From contig NC_090287.1 of assembly GCF_037392515.1 (NCBI RefSeq), positions 14,311,001-14,375,000 of the forward strand: a DNA stretch of 64,000 nucleotides, in the 5' to 3' direction. A model generated the notes under the pieces. The model did no database searches and was not told the origin of the DNA. It saw nothing but the letters and a program-made list of their open reading frames with translations. Each line of letters begins with the position of its first letter. Within the stretch, counting starts at the first letter, position 1. Source of the DNA: Haliotis asinina. Its lineage: Eukaryota; Mollusca; Gastropoda; Lepetellida; Haliotidae. Positions 25,401 through 37,400 of the stretch are shown here, one piece after another. The position numbers and the translations under genes were made by a program.

Positions 25401-28400
25401 ACTACTTGTGTAGTAATAGTAGTAAATTCTCTGTCTACTCTCACGTCTACATCAAATCATTTCAACAACTGCCCCTTACATATCATTCATATACATCTGA
25501 TTGAGAACTCCAGTTCTACCAACACATCATAAACCCTACTAACATCATATCTACATGACATCAGTCATTCTTGGGGATTTGTCTCCCATTTGTGGTTGAG
25601 ACCCTCAGCCCCTAAACCAGCTCCCAGAGCCTGATATAACATGCGCCCTGGGCGAAGAGTTTGTGGCCATGCATCCCTCCCTCCTCCGAGCTCTCTTCCA
25701 TTTGGCGCAATAATTCAATTACCTTTTCTGTCACTCGGCTGGGCTAAGGGACTGGAAAGCCAGGGGCTTTTACACCCAGCCGTACTCAGGCGCTCAGAGA
25801 GCCTCAAAAGGATGCTCTTGTGTCCATACACCTTCAACACTCCGACATGCTTTAATCGCCTCACAAAAAGACGCTCAGGCTATTTCCGAGCCCATTTCCG
25901 CGCTGTTGTTAAAACTTGGACACTGCCTGCTTAACAAGGCTTCAAAATCTGTAAAACTCATGTCTTTCAAAGTTCAATAAAGGTTCTTGAGATAAAAAGC
26001 ATTTATGTATGGAGACATCTGCGTTCTACTGATTGTGTTGCCATCTATGTCTGATACTGCAGTGGTCGATATTTCAAAAAGTTAGTTTAAAAGGTCAAAA
26101 CTAATTATGCTGATAGTAGGTGACTCACCAAACATCAGAGTAGAATAGGTTCAAAATTCTAACAGTATGAAAGTGGACATGAAGTATGAAAAGTTCAAGA
26201 TGAGATCGTCTTGTTCACAAGAAACCTACATGTCTTAACAAATCTCTCAGAATTGTTTGCTTTATTCATGGTTGCAAAACTTTGAAAACTTAAACCTAAT
26301 CATATAAACTTCAGGACATTTAGAGTAAATGAAAAGAAAGCAGTCAAGAAAACAGACTGAGTACTTAGTACTACTTGCAGGTGCCCATGCATCAGGAGGC
26401 TATTACCAGGTCCTGAAATGCTGGTATTTCCTGAGCAAGGACGAGGGATATGCTGACATTTAGGCACGAATGTGGTAAAAATAAAGACTGGTTACCTATT
26501 GTTGCTGCAGGTAGAACACAATGTCACAGAAGAAATGTGACGTCATAGCATTGCTCATGATGTCACATCACCATGACAAATGATATTTTGCTCTAGGGCA
26601 TCATATGAAAAATATGAACCCCTCATAGGTAATATAAGATGTTATTTCATGAAGTATACAAGCCCTACATGTAGTATGACAATCCAACCAGACGTTTTCA
26701 AGTCAGTCCCGTTTCAATATCTTGGCCTCAAAAACTCATGTACTCATGAAAAGAGCATCACCCAAAATATATTACATGGAAGGAAAATAGATGCCAGGCA
26801 ATGCCAAATCCCATGGTCATGTAAATTGTCCTTAACCTTTCACTAAGGCAATGCAGTTTTAACTCTCTGAGGCATTGTGAGTGAGCTACACCAATATTCC
26901 AGCAAAATCATGGCAAGGGACACCAGAAATGGGCTTAACACAGTGTATCCATGTGGGGATTTGAACCTTGGTCTTTAGCGCAATGATCGAAAACTGTAAC
27001 CACTAGGCCACTTGAAGTATTTTTTCAGCTATAAAAATATATGTTTAATGAGGAAGTAAAATCAGACGTGAGATGTGATTTAACCCCTCAGATTTATGTG
27101 ACCCAAGAATAATAATCAGGGTAAAGCTTGGATTTGAACAAGGATCCAGGGACAAAATCAACTAAGTCAATCCCCACACCGTATGTACATATTCAGCATC
27201 TTGTTTTGTCAGGCTTTGAAAAGGTGTTGTTTCTCTGATACAAGCACCAACATAAAGGAAGCATTCTTTATATATAACTGTTACACTATTGGATAGAATG
27301 TAAATTAAACACCTTTTCTTCATATCCTAACTTGCACCAACATAATGTGTATTACCAGATTCCCCTGCCATGTGCCCTGATTCGAATCCTTAAAAATCTT
27401 TGATATATACGTCTAACCACGATAACAGTACCTCTGTTCAACAAATACATAGATGTTGATTTGTTAAATGAAAATGCAATATATTGTTTTTCATACCATT
27501 TTCATCAATGTGACATTACCAGCCAATAATGACAATCTACAGTCTACCATCACGTCAAACACTAAACAGAAATCAATCAAATCAATCATGAAAGTACTTC
27601 ACAAATTTCAGATTATTTTGATAAATTGAAAGTTAACATTTGCATCAAATAATCCTCTTCACTTCCACATATGACTTTGTGGAGCGGAACAAGTGCACGA
27701 CTCTCAGCTCATGGGACATTATGCTCCACTGGCAACAAAACCAGATTTCACAGCGACAGTAATTAAAATTTAGTAACCTGGTTGTCTAACTAGTGGGGCG
27801 TGGCCAATGGTCCCTGAGGAGCACGGGCTCCAGGAGAGGCTATTATCACTGTCAGAGACGGGATCAAGAGGAAGGAAATTAACGGATCATTTCAATTAGA
27901 GCTAAACAAACATCCCTGACACAGGATTTGGTTGGGGATAAGTGCTGAACAAAAACATCATGTAATATTCCTATTACATCTTACACACTTGATGTTTCTT
28001 TTGTTTTGATTGCTGGTACTTGATTATGTTGTCAATTGGGAAAAAAGGGGGAAGAATACATTTTCATATTTATTTTTCTCTTAAATTTTACTTGGCAATA
28101 TTATTTACTCCATTTCATGGTGATATGTAAGTACATTCTATGACCATAGCTGCTAGCACAAAGCCAGAGCCTACTAACTTTACTTTAGATCAAGTATATT
28201 TGACTCATTTTAAGTCCATATTCTAATACGTTAGCAAGTGTATGATGTACTGAAATCAACTGCAGGATCTCATCCAATAGATTAGAAACTTTACCACCAG
28301 TCAAGTAAGTTTGGCTAACTTACTTCCATATTTTCAGAGAATAATTTACAGTAAACATGGTAAGAAATTACAGGATAGAGTCAAACAGATTACATACTAT

Positions 28401-31400
28401 CAGGCACAGGCTGTAGACAACAATGGTTCAGTGCAGGAGATATGAGACCCACATCTTCACAGGACATGCACAAAGCTCTGAACCTACTCCACCATGGCAT
28501 ACAACACAGCCAAGTCAGAATGTTTCTTTTGGTGATAAACAAACTGCAGACAATGCTGGCAATAACAATGTGAGCTGAATCTCTGTGAGCACACAATGTA
28601 AAGGATTATTGTAATGCTACACGTATTTAATCTGAGCTACTGAATGAACAATGCTATGACACATGCTTGCACGTCTTCCTTGAGATCAGCAGTAGGACTG
28701 GTTTTACTTATTGCTAACTGTATAAGATTTATTAATGCAATCTAGCCCTAACTATCATGATTATACTTAATAGCAATACACAAAACTGTTACTTTCAAAC
28801 TTAACATTATTTTCAACAAATCAAACAATTAATAAGTCTCATGGTTTAGAAAAAATGTTCCAATATTATATTTTCTAAACATGAAGAACAAATAACAGAA
28901 ATATTTATGAATTCTAAGTTCACGTTGTGTAAGTAATAAAATAGCAAGATGATTACAATAGTTTGATAAAACATATTTCCATGAACTTGAAATCTAGGTG
29001 GCGCTATCACCTCATGCCAAGATACAAACTGACATTCCTTTTGAAAATCAGTCACAAACAACAGTGCCTGTCAAATATTATCTGACGTTGAGACAAACTG
29101 CAGACACACATTTATATAGTTAAGCCTTGAATATCTGAAAATACCTACAGGTATTAAAACCTCAATATCACAGTGTCTGTAGCCTTCAAACAGTTCCCTA
29201 AATTGAAAGTGACACTGTCATTAGTTACAGCTAGTATGCTTAAGATCCGTATGGCCCTAGGCTACTGACTAGATATTGACGACCTATTGACAACCTCTGT
29301 TGCTTTCATTTTCAACAGCGTCACAGTGATGGTACTACCGGCCAAGACACTGAGTCTATCTTTCTGTTTAAACTGTTAGCTTCCTTAAAATAAATAAAAA
29401 CATCTTACACAGCGTACACTGACAAATAATTAGCACAGTAGGTAGGTTATGAAGTTAGGTTTGTTATAATTAATGATACATGTCATGTTTTCCTTTAATG
29501 ATATTAAATGCTCAAGGTGAATTTAGAATGGCTTGAATTGTTACTTGATATTTTGATGTCCACAGTATGAATATAATTTCAATAAAGCATACTTTCCACT
29601 GTAATTAACTAAAAAATATTCAGAAAATTATCACTGCCATATAGCTCTTATACATATATTGATTAGCATTAAGCAATCGATTAATACATATAAAAAATTA
29701 ATCTGTCATGAAAGTATGTCAAATAAGTCATGCTAAATCACTGTATCTCATCTGTACATCATTGTACATGAAGCCTTAATCTTCAGACAATCACAGGTAA
29801 CAGTCCTCTTTTTCTGCCAAAATACTGTGGACAACCACAGAAATATAAAACAGGGAATGAAAAAGTGTTAGCTACTTCAAACTGCAGTTCTGTATCAATT
29901 ACACATAGAACCACTGTATATTGTAAGCATTTTGTCCAATGCAAAACAGTTTTTCATTTTTTTTCACGTCCCATCTCTCGAGCTCAAACTTGTAATAAGA
30001 TCTTTTCTTCAGGATCTGTGTGATTTATTTTCAAACTTCTAATTTTGATGACTCATTTGTTCCAGATGTTCATGGTTAGTTCAGAAACTAACTTTTCAAC
30101 ATATTTTATGATGCTTGAAAAAAGATGTCTCACTGATTAAAGTCAAATATATTCTTATGAATGGTCTCTCTATGTTTCATAAACTCATTTTGATGACTCA
30201 TTTGTTCCAGATGTTCATGGTTAGTTCAGAAACTAACTTTTCAACATATTTTATGATGCTTGAAAAAAGATGTCTCACTGATTAAAGTCAAATATATTCT
30301 TATAAATGGTATCTCTATGTTTGATAAAAAGTATTGATACCTTGAAATGACATTAATATGATTTCATTAGGTCAATACTATTTGTTCTTAAAATTATATT
30401 TCTATTTGGAGGTGCTGTATGACATTGAGCATGATCATTCAATATATCCCAGTCAGTTAGTGAGGTAATAATGTTTTATTGCAGTGTATGAAATAAGACT
30501 CGTCCGAACGCCTGAGATGGGCTAGATTTCTGATGGACAGATGATCTTGTAAAATTTTGGTTTAATAAATTTTGAAGTTACAAGCCCTGATGTCCAACTG
30601 GTTTTTTGGTGTATTTCCTACACTGTTTAAAACCAACCCAGCTACTTCTGGTGAGAGAGGTCATATTTGGAGTTATACCATCTCAGTTAAGTAAAGATTC
30701 TAGTGCTTTTGCAGGTCGAGTCACATTCAGGATTCGTGACAAGCTGTCAGAAAAGGGCTAATAATCAGCATGCAAAGCCAATGATCTAACTCAATCTGGC
30801 ACAGAATCTTCCTCAAAAAGGAGGTTTAACAATAGTGCTAGACTCTGTACCTTACAAAAGAAGCACAGTCCCTAATATATGAAATCTTGACTTGTGATCA
30901 CTTCTTTTTGTGTGAGGCTGCTTGTAGAAGTCCAGATTTATGCTGGCTTTATAGCACTAGCTCACCAATATACCCTGCCTCTACCTCAGAGTTCTGACAA
31001 CATGCCAAACTATCCTTGTTTTTAATCCATCAATGCAGAGATCCAGCAGGGATATACCATCTTGTAATGTCTATCATTATCCATAAACCTACAACTCTCT
31101 GGGCAGACACTACAGCCACTACACAACAGTGTTAGTTCCAGATATTGTAGCCACCCTTGTATCATCCAATGATTCTCATGGCAAGTACTAGGTACTGGGG
31201 TACTTTTCTTCTGAGAATACCCCCATTGAAAGAGGGGATCAGGATTTAAATTATCAGCCAAGCCTCACTCATGATTGTGATGATATCAAACTTCAACTTT
31301 AATAAGACTTTGCTCTAAATCTTAAAGCACAAAAACAATAACATTCACAATCATTAAGGTCCTGTATCTCTAATGTGAGCGAGTTTTACTTTTATCCTGC

Positions 31401-34400
31401 TTTTACCAATATTCCAGCAATATCACGATGGGGACACTAGAAATGGGCTTAACCACTTGACTACCCCATCACCCTGTATTACTAAAGGAATCACATAGAA
31501 ATATTCCCAAATCTTCTGTCACATGGGCCTCACATTGAAGAGTGATGATGCACCAAGGGAGGTTACTGATACAAAGCAACATGGAGACACCTCACAGTGA
31601 ATCAGTCAATGATTCACTATCATTCAGAGGTTGGTGAATGTTTCATAACAAACAATACCAATGACATTTTCTACTGATGATTTTTTCACAGAAAAGATGC
31701 AGATAAAATTGCATCTATTTTTAGATAATGTTAGTTTGTGTGTAGTATTACAAATGGACCAGTTTATTTCAAAACAATGAAACAATATGTACTGGAATTA
31801 TGTTTTAACCTGTGTATATTATTACCCTATTTTCCAGCAATATTTTGAAAATTGTCACAAATAAAAGTAAGCTCAAAAGAAATACAAAAAATGTTTGAAA
31901 TTTGCCTGAAATAGGTTCTTGTTATGACCTGCATTTGCACTTTACCATTGTTTACCTACTTAGGTTCTGAACATGAGGTTGAAATTTCACCAAAATTGTC
32001 TGATACAGTTATGCCAATGCAGTGAATAGGACCTTGTACAGTCCAATTAATTGACTTTACTTCTCATGTGCAGTTTGATGAAACAAAAAAATATACAAAA
32101 ACTGAAAGTTATAATCCATTCAGAATAAAAACGATTTCTTCTTAAAATGGTTATTTCAATGACAAAATTTATCCTTGTCTTTTAGCATGTTTAGTACAGA
32201 CAGATCCTCTTGTATCTTTAGCATGCCACAAATACACAATTTGTATTATAAAGACAATATTGTAGCTGATACAAGCCAACTGATGAAGGGAGCTAACATG
32301 CACGTTCATTCAGAAAAAAAGGATATATGTACATGTGATGCAAAAGTTTGTACAATACAGAAATCCTGAACATGCTGATAGCGATCCAAATTTTAGAAGT
32401 AAGTCTTCATCACAATCAGACCAGATATTTGCATACTCTGCCAACTACCTTCATTGATTGATTGTTTCCCAAAATAAGATGAACCTCTCTTTTGTTTCTG
32501 ATCTGAAATGGAGCACAGGACTTCTGACAAACCCTGATTAAACATAAGTCAGAAGATCCATCCCTCCTGTTTGCTGTTTCATGGTGCACTCCAACTAAAT
32601 CCTGGACCCACATCTGGACCTGAGAATCCACTAATAGACACTATGAGCAACAATGCCCCATGTTGGGGCATCATGACATGCTATCAAGTCACCAATCCTG
32701 ACCATGTGATCAATGCGTCTAGCATAAATCGCTTACAACCCAAACTAGAATCCCCTGGAACAAATTGTTTGCTCCATCATGATGTGGAGACAATCTCCTG
32801 TTAGATATTATCATTTGTGTATTTCATCTTGCTAATGTCTGGTGGTCTAATGTTGCATGCAGCATATATTCCATACATAAACCTGTCCTCGAAATAACTA
32901 GGATCCGACAATCCAGTGACTGATATCATGAATAAAGTTCCATGCTGTCTGGGTTTAACTGCACCCATTCCATGAAGTCACTGACCACTCAAACCACTGA
33001 TTTGCATTTCAAAAGTAAGGTTGCGGTCGGCATATTCTAACCTGGAGTCCCTCACAAAGTGATAGATGTGATGAGCAGACACTCTCAACTCTGAATGAAT
33101 TTCTACAACAACCGTTAAATGTAATAAACAAAACTACCAAACATTACAAAATAGCAGAAAACACATTTCAGAAAAATAATCTCTTAACTGATATATGAAT
33201 AACTTGCTGGTAATATCCGAGCTTTCTGGAGATTTTACAACAACTTCAATCACTTAAGAGGAAGTCTTTCTTCTTCCGTATTGAATATAAGCATAATGAG
33301 TTTACACACGTCACCTGAAGTCAAAGTACTTAAAGTTTGAATGAGTTTAGACATAATAGTCTTAGATTTCTAGCGATATCACACATGTGGATACTTACAT
33401 AAGGTTTCATACATATGACCAACAACTTAATTCAAACCCAGCTGTTCTGATGTGTAGGCAAATGCACAAATCACTTGGCTACTGTATCTAAGCTAGGATG
33501 AAATCTTTGGGTTTTTTATTTTTCACTTTCATATATGGCCATGAATTTAACAATCAATGTCATTGTTTTATCTTATCGCAAGTTCAATAAAATTGAAAAT
33601 TATTTGAAAGTTTCTAATACACTGTACAATACACCATCACAACACAACAGATTCAGTAAGAACACTCCCATCACCATGTTCAACAGGCAATATATACATG
33701 AACCATTTACCACATTGGGATTGTAAGTTATTTGCCTCTAACAAGTTTGCCACAAATAAACACACACTTCTAACAAACATGCAGTCTGATGAAGATACAG
33801 TAACAACATGTGTTAAAGACACTAGCTAGTAAAACAAATCAATGAAATACAGCCCATGCACACATATATACATGTAAATAGAAGCACTGACACAATCTTC
33901 ACAGCTGTTTGTTTACATTAAAATGTATTTTTAAACAGTACAAGGGAGACAACTCTGAAAAGATTCTATCAGTTCTCACCAACATACATTATTAATGTAT
34001 GGCTACATACTACACTTAAAATGCATAGTGAATGTTTATTTAGCAAAGAGGATAATACTTTGGATGTGCCATAGAAGCTCCAACAGCCAAACATTCACTT
34101 GGTGTCTAACTATGATATTACCCAAGGACTCTTGTCAACTGTGTATATTCTTGCTTTCACACTAAGAAAGTGGCACTTTGAAGCTTAGGTTAGTAAAGAC
34201 AGGGTGAACTTGAATATTTCAGCTTCACTGTAACTTCCATGCAAGCAAAAATATACAAGCACAAACATATTTCCATGACACAGTTCTCATTTTATTAACT
34301 GATGATAGCTGGTATTCAAGCCACAATGGTTCCACCAAAGGCTCTCCAGGAAGGTTATAAATCGTCCTACTGCATGAAAGCTTTTGTTCAAACAAAAGCA

Positions 34401-37400
34401 GAGTTCATGGGAAAGCAAAGCCTATCTGAGCAATAATGTTGCAATTAAAGATGTTGACATCAAGAATGTCAACATAGCCTTTTGTGAATCTGAAATTCAC
34501 ATCCTTCCCAGAATATCAATACTGTCCACATATTAACACATACTGTAAATTTGTCTGGAGTTTAACTTCTTGTCAACATGTCTCAGTACTAAATAAACTA
34601 TCTTGCTGATGGAGCTTCCTGAACACAAACCAATATGTAAGACCTAAATCTATATGTAAAACATACCTGCATGGTAGTGTGTAAGGGCCTTGCCGATCTC
34701 TACTCCATCCAACTTGTTATTGTTATCGTAGTCATGCATCTTAAAGTAATGGAACTCAAGTTCTTCTTCTGTCATCTGTTCTTTGGGTTTGGCTTCAATA
34801 ACATTCTCAAGATGTTCCATGACATGCCTGCAAAGAAGGACCAATCACTAATAGAAATAATGGTTGTTTAACGTAACTGAGAAAATGTGCTGCTATTAGA
34901 AATCAGTCTGTAAATGAGTATGGATTAGACCAATCAATTACTGGCATAAGTCTAACTGAATGGGATTAAATTACATACAACCGAAAAAGTCAACTCCTAC
35001 ATTAAGCATGGGTTTGGCAATAAACTATTCTAACCTGCAGTTTAACAAGGCCGATGAAACTGATGAAAAACACCAGTAGTGCATTTGTTTTATGATAGAA
35101 TATATACTGACACAACCACATTGTGAAGTGTTGGTCTTCTCATTTGTGAAATACACATCCTTTAAGCTAAAATATGAATGATAAGATTTAAGGGGCTGTT
35201 CATAATCTATGGTTAGGGTGTGATGATGATTTTAAAAGAGGTAGGTGTGTCACTCATTTACTCATTTTGTTCTGGAGAGGTAGGGAGCAGAATTCAGTTT
35301 AGTACACATGTATGGAGGGGAGAAGAGAGCAGGGGGAGGAGGGATGGAGGGAGGAGAAAGGCGGTGCAAAAGGGGGTGCAGAAGGGGGGAGGGGGTGAAA
35401 AGAGGGATCATGATTTTTTGTACATAAAAAATATTTAAAGATTATGCTTAAAAATCATTGGAGGGTGAGGGCGGTGGGCGGTGATTTAGTACACAACATG
35501 CAGGGTTGTTACTTACTTCGTACATATATTTTAGCCCTGCATCATTCACAATGTACATGCGTCTCCATAAAAGTCATCGTCATTCCCATTGCCAAGAATT
35601 ATGAATGGCCTCTAACCCGTTAACAACCCTGGTTGGGAATATTATCAGAAACCTTTTGGTTGCTGACTTGGGGCCAAGTAGTAGCCTGTGAGCATGTCAT
35701 GGACTTCATCAGTTTGATTAGGAAAAGTGTTATTTTTTTTAATTTGTATTCATTTTAAGTTGACACTTTCCTTAATCAAGAAGTAGTTTTACTCTTGTAT
35801 AATACAATACAAAATTGGAAAAATAAACAAAAGAACATCTTCTTTTTTAACAGTTATAAGTGAAATACTGTTTCAGTAACCTGTCTCAAGAAAATAATCC
35901 CATTTCAGTCCAACTATTATATCATTAACATGATCAACATAACATTTGTGATTGTGCAAGGGTATGCGTAACCTTGCCAACTATGTCATCATGCCCTTAC
36001 GGTGTGGCTCACTGAGTATACAGCTGACAACTGGAAAGCTGGCCCAGAATCAATTATCATTATGTTGGAATATGCCCATCTGGGATGCCAAGGAAAACTG
36101 AAACCATTCATTCACCTCATATTTCCAAAAATGGACAACTTGTCAACCTATACATGAAATAATCTTACGCCAGTGCCATGCATCAAATACAAGACTTAAT
36201 ATACCTATGCTGAGGTGGAGAAAGTGATCAATAACCCAACAATGTTCACAGAAAGGTCAGAAAAGTCTGATGTTTTAACCATTTGTTAACCAACTAGTGT
36301 TCAGCTGCTCTCACACCTGTGATAGGTTACTGGGGTCATTTTTCCCATTTAATTCCCAAAAGACATGGCAAAGAAATGTCACAAAAATTGGTTGACAAAA
36401 TATTTCACAAAACTCTAGGTTTTACTCCTTGTTTCCAAAGTCTCTATGTTACAGTCAGTTTGTGAAATCAGTCATTTCATGAAATGATAAAAAATTTCAG
36501 TCATTTGATAAAATCACTTACACGGTCAGCCATTTAGCACCATTTTGTGTAAAAACAATAAATATGATTCAGTCGTTTCATGAAATATCACTTCATAACT
36601 GAATCTACAAAAGTGGATCACAGTTTCAACATCTATAATTGTCACTAACAGTTAAACATATTGTGGCAGCAACTGTTGCACTTCAGCTTGGCTTTGAAGC
36701 ATTTATACCTGTTGGCACTTGATGTGGCCAGAGCAGCCACGATTCACAAACCCTTGTACACCACATATTGATGATATGAAATCTTATGAAATGTCTGAAT
36801 TATATCGATTGTTGATACACAAAATGATGCCAAATGGCTGACCCTGTTAGTCATTTCATAAAAAATGATTGACTTCACAAACTGAATGTAACATATACAT
36901 AACAGTTGGTTTTGTTGTTGTCTCTTAAATTGTAGACAAAAACAAATCTACTACTTAACTAGAACAAAGGCAGCAAGGGCAAATCCTCTCTACTGAGAAA
37001 CAGCATCAGAACACAGCAATATCTTTATCACATACTGAAAATATATGTGTGAGTAAGTGAGGCTTTACACTGCTTGAAGCAATATTCCAGCAATATCATG
37101 ACACCAGAAATAGGCCTCTCACACAGTTGAAAATATCCAGTGTAGTAACATCAGGTGTGATCAACAGAAACACTGCTGTTTATGTTGAAGAGGTCACTCT
37201 TACTTGCATCAAAATACTTCAGACCTTAAGCATTATTTTGAATTTCCTGCTACTAAAGTAAAATCACACAAACATTCTTCTCATGAAAACCCTACAGCAT
37301 AACAACACAATACATACTTGCAAAGAGTAGTCTGTTGGACTAATGCTTAGTCTCTGAAAATATATGATTTTGATGGAAACGAACAATTTATTTTAAATAA

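Larger units (their letters stand above)
24451..34666 (-). other. Intron 2 of the EF-hand gene
   Basis: About 10.2 kb. It holds two GC-richer blocks that may be conserved non-coding elements (25590-25935 and 27660-27930), family-2 SINEs (26876, 31376), a 145-bp tandem duplication (30047-30336) and degenerate family-1 SINE traces near 32620-32760. I looked for a further EF-hand exon by its glycine-loop motif and saw none. Confidence 0.6.

Noticed and set aside
25641-25934. 97-codon plus-strand frame read as a gene
   Set aside because: Low-complexity, no recognised domain, no splice context. Kept only as a possible non-coding element.
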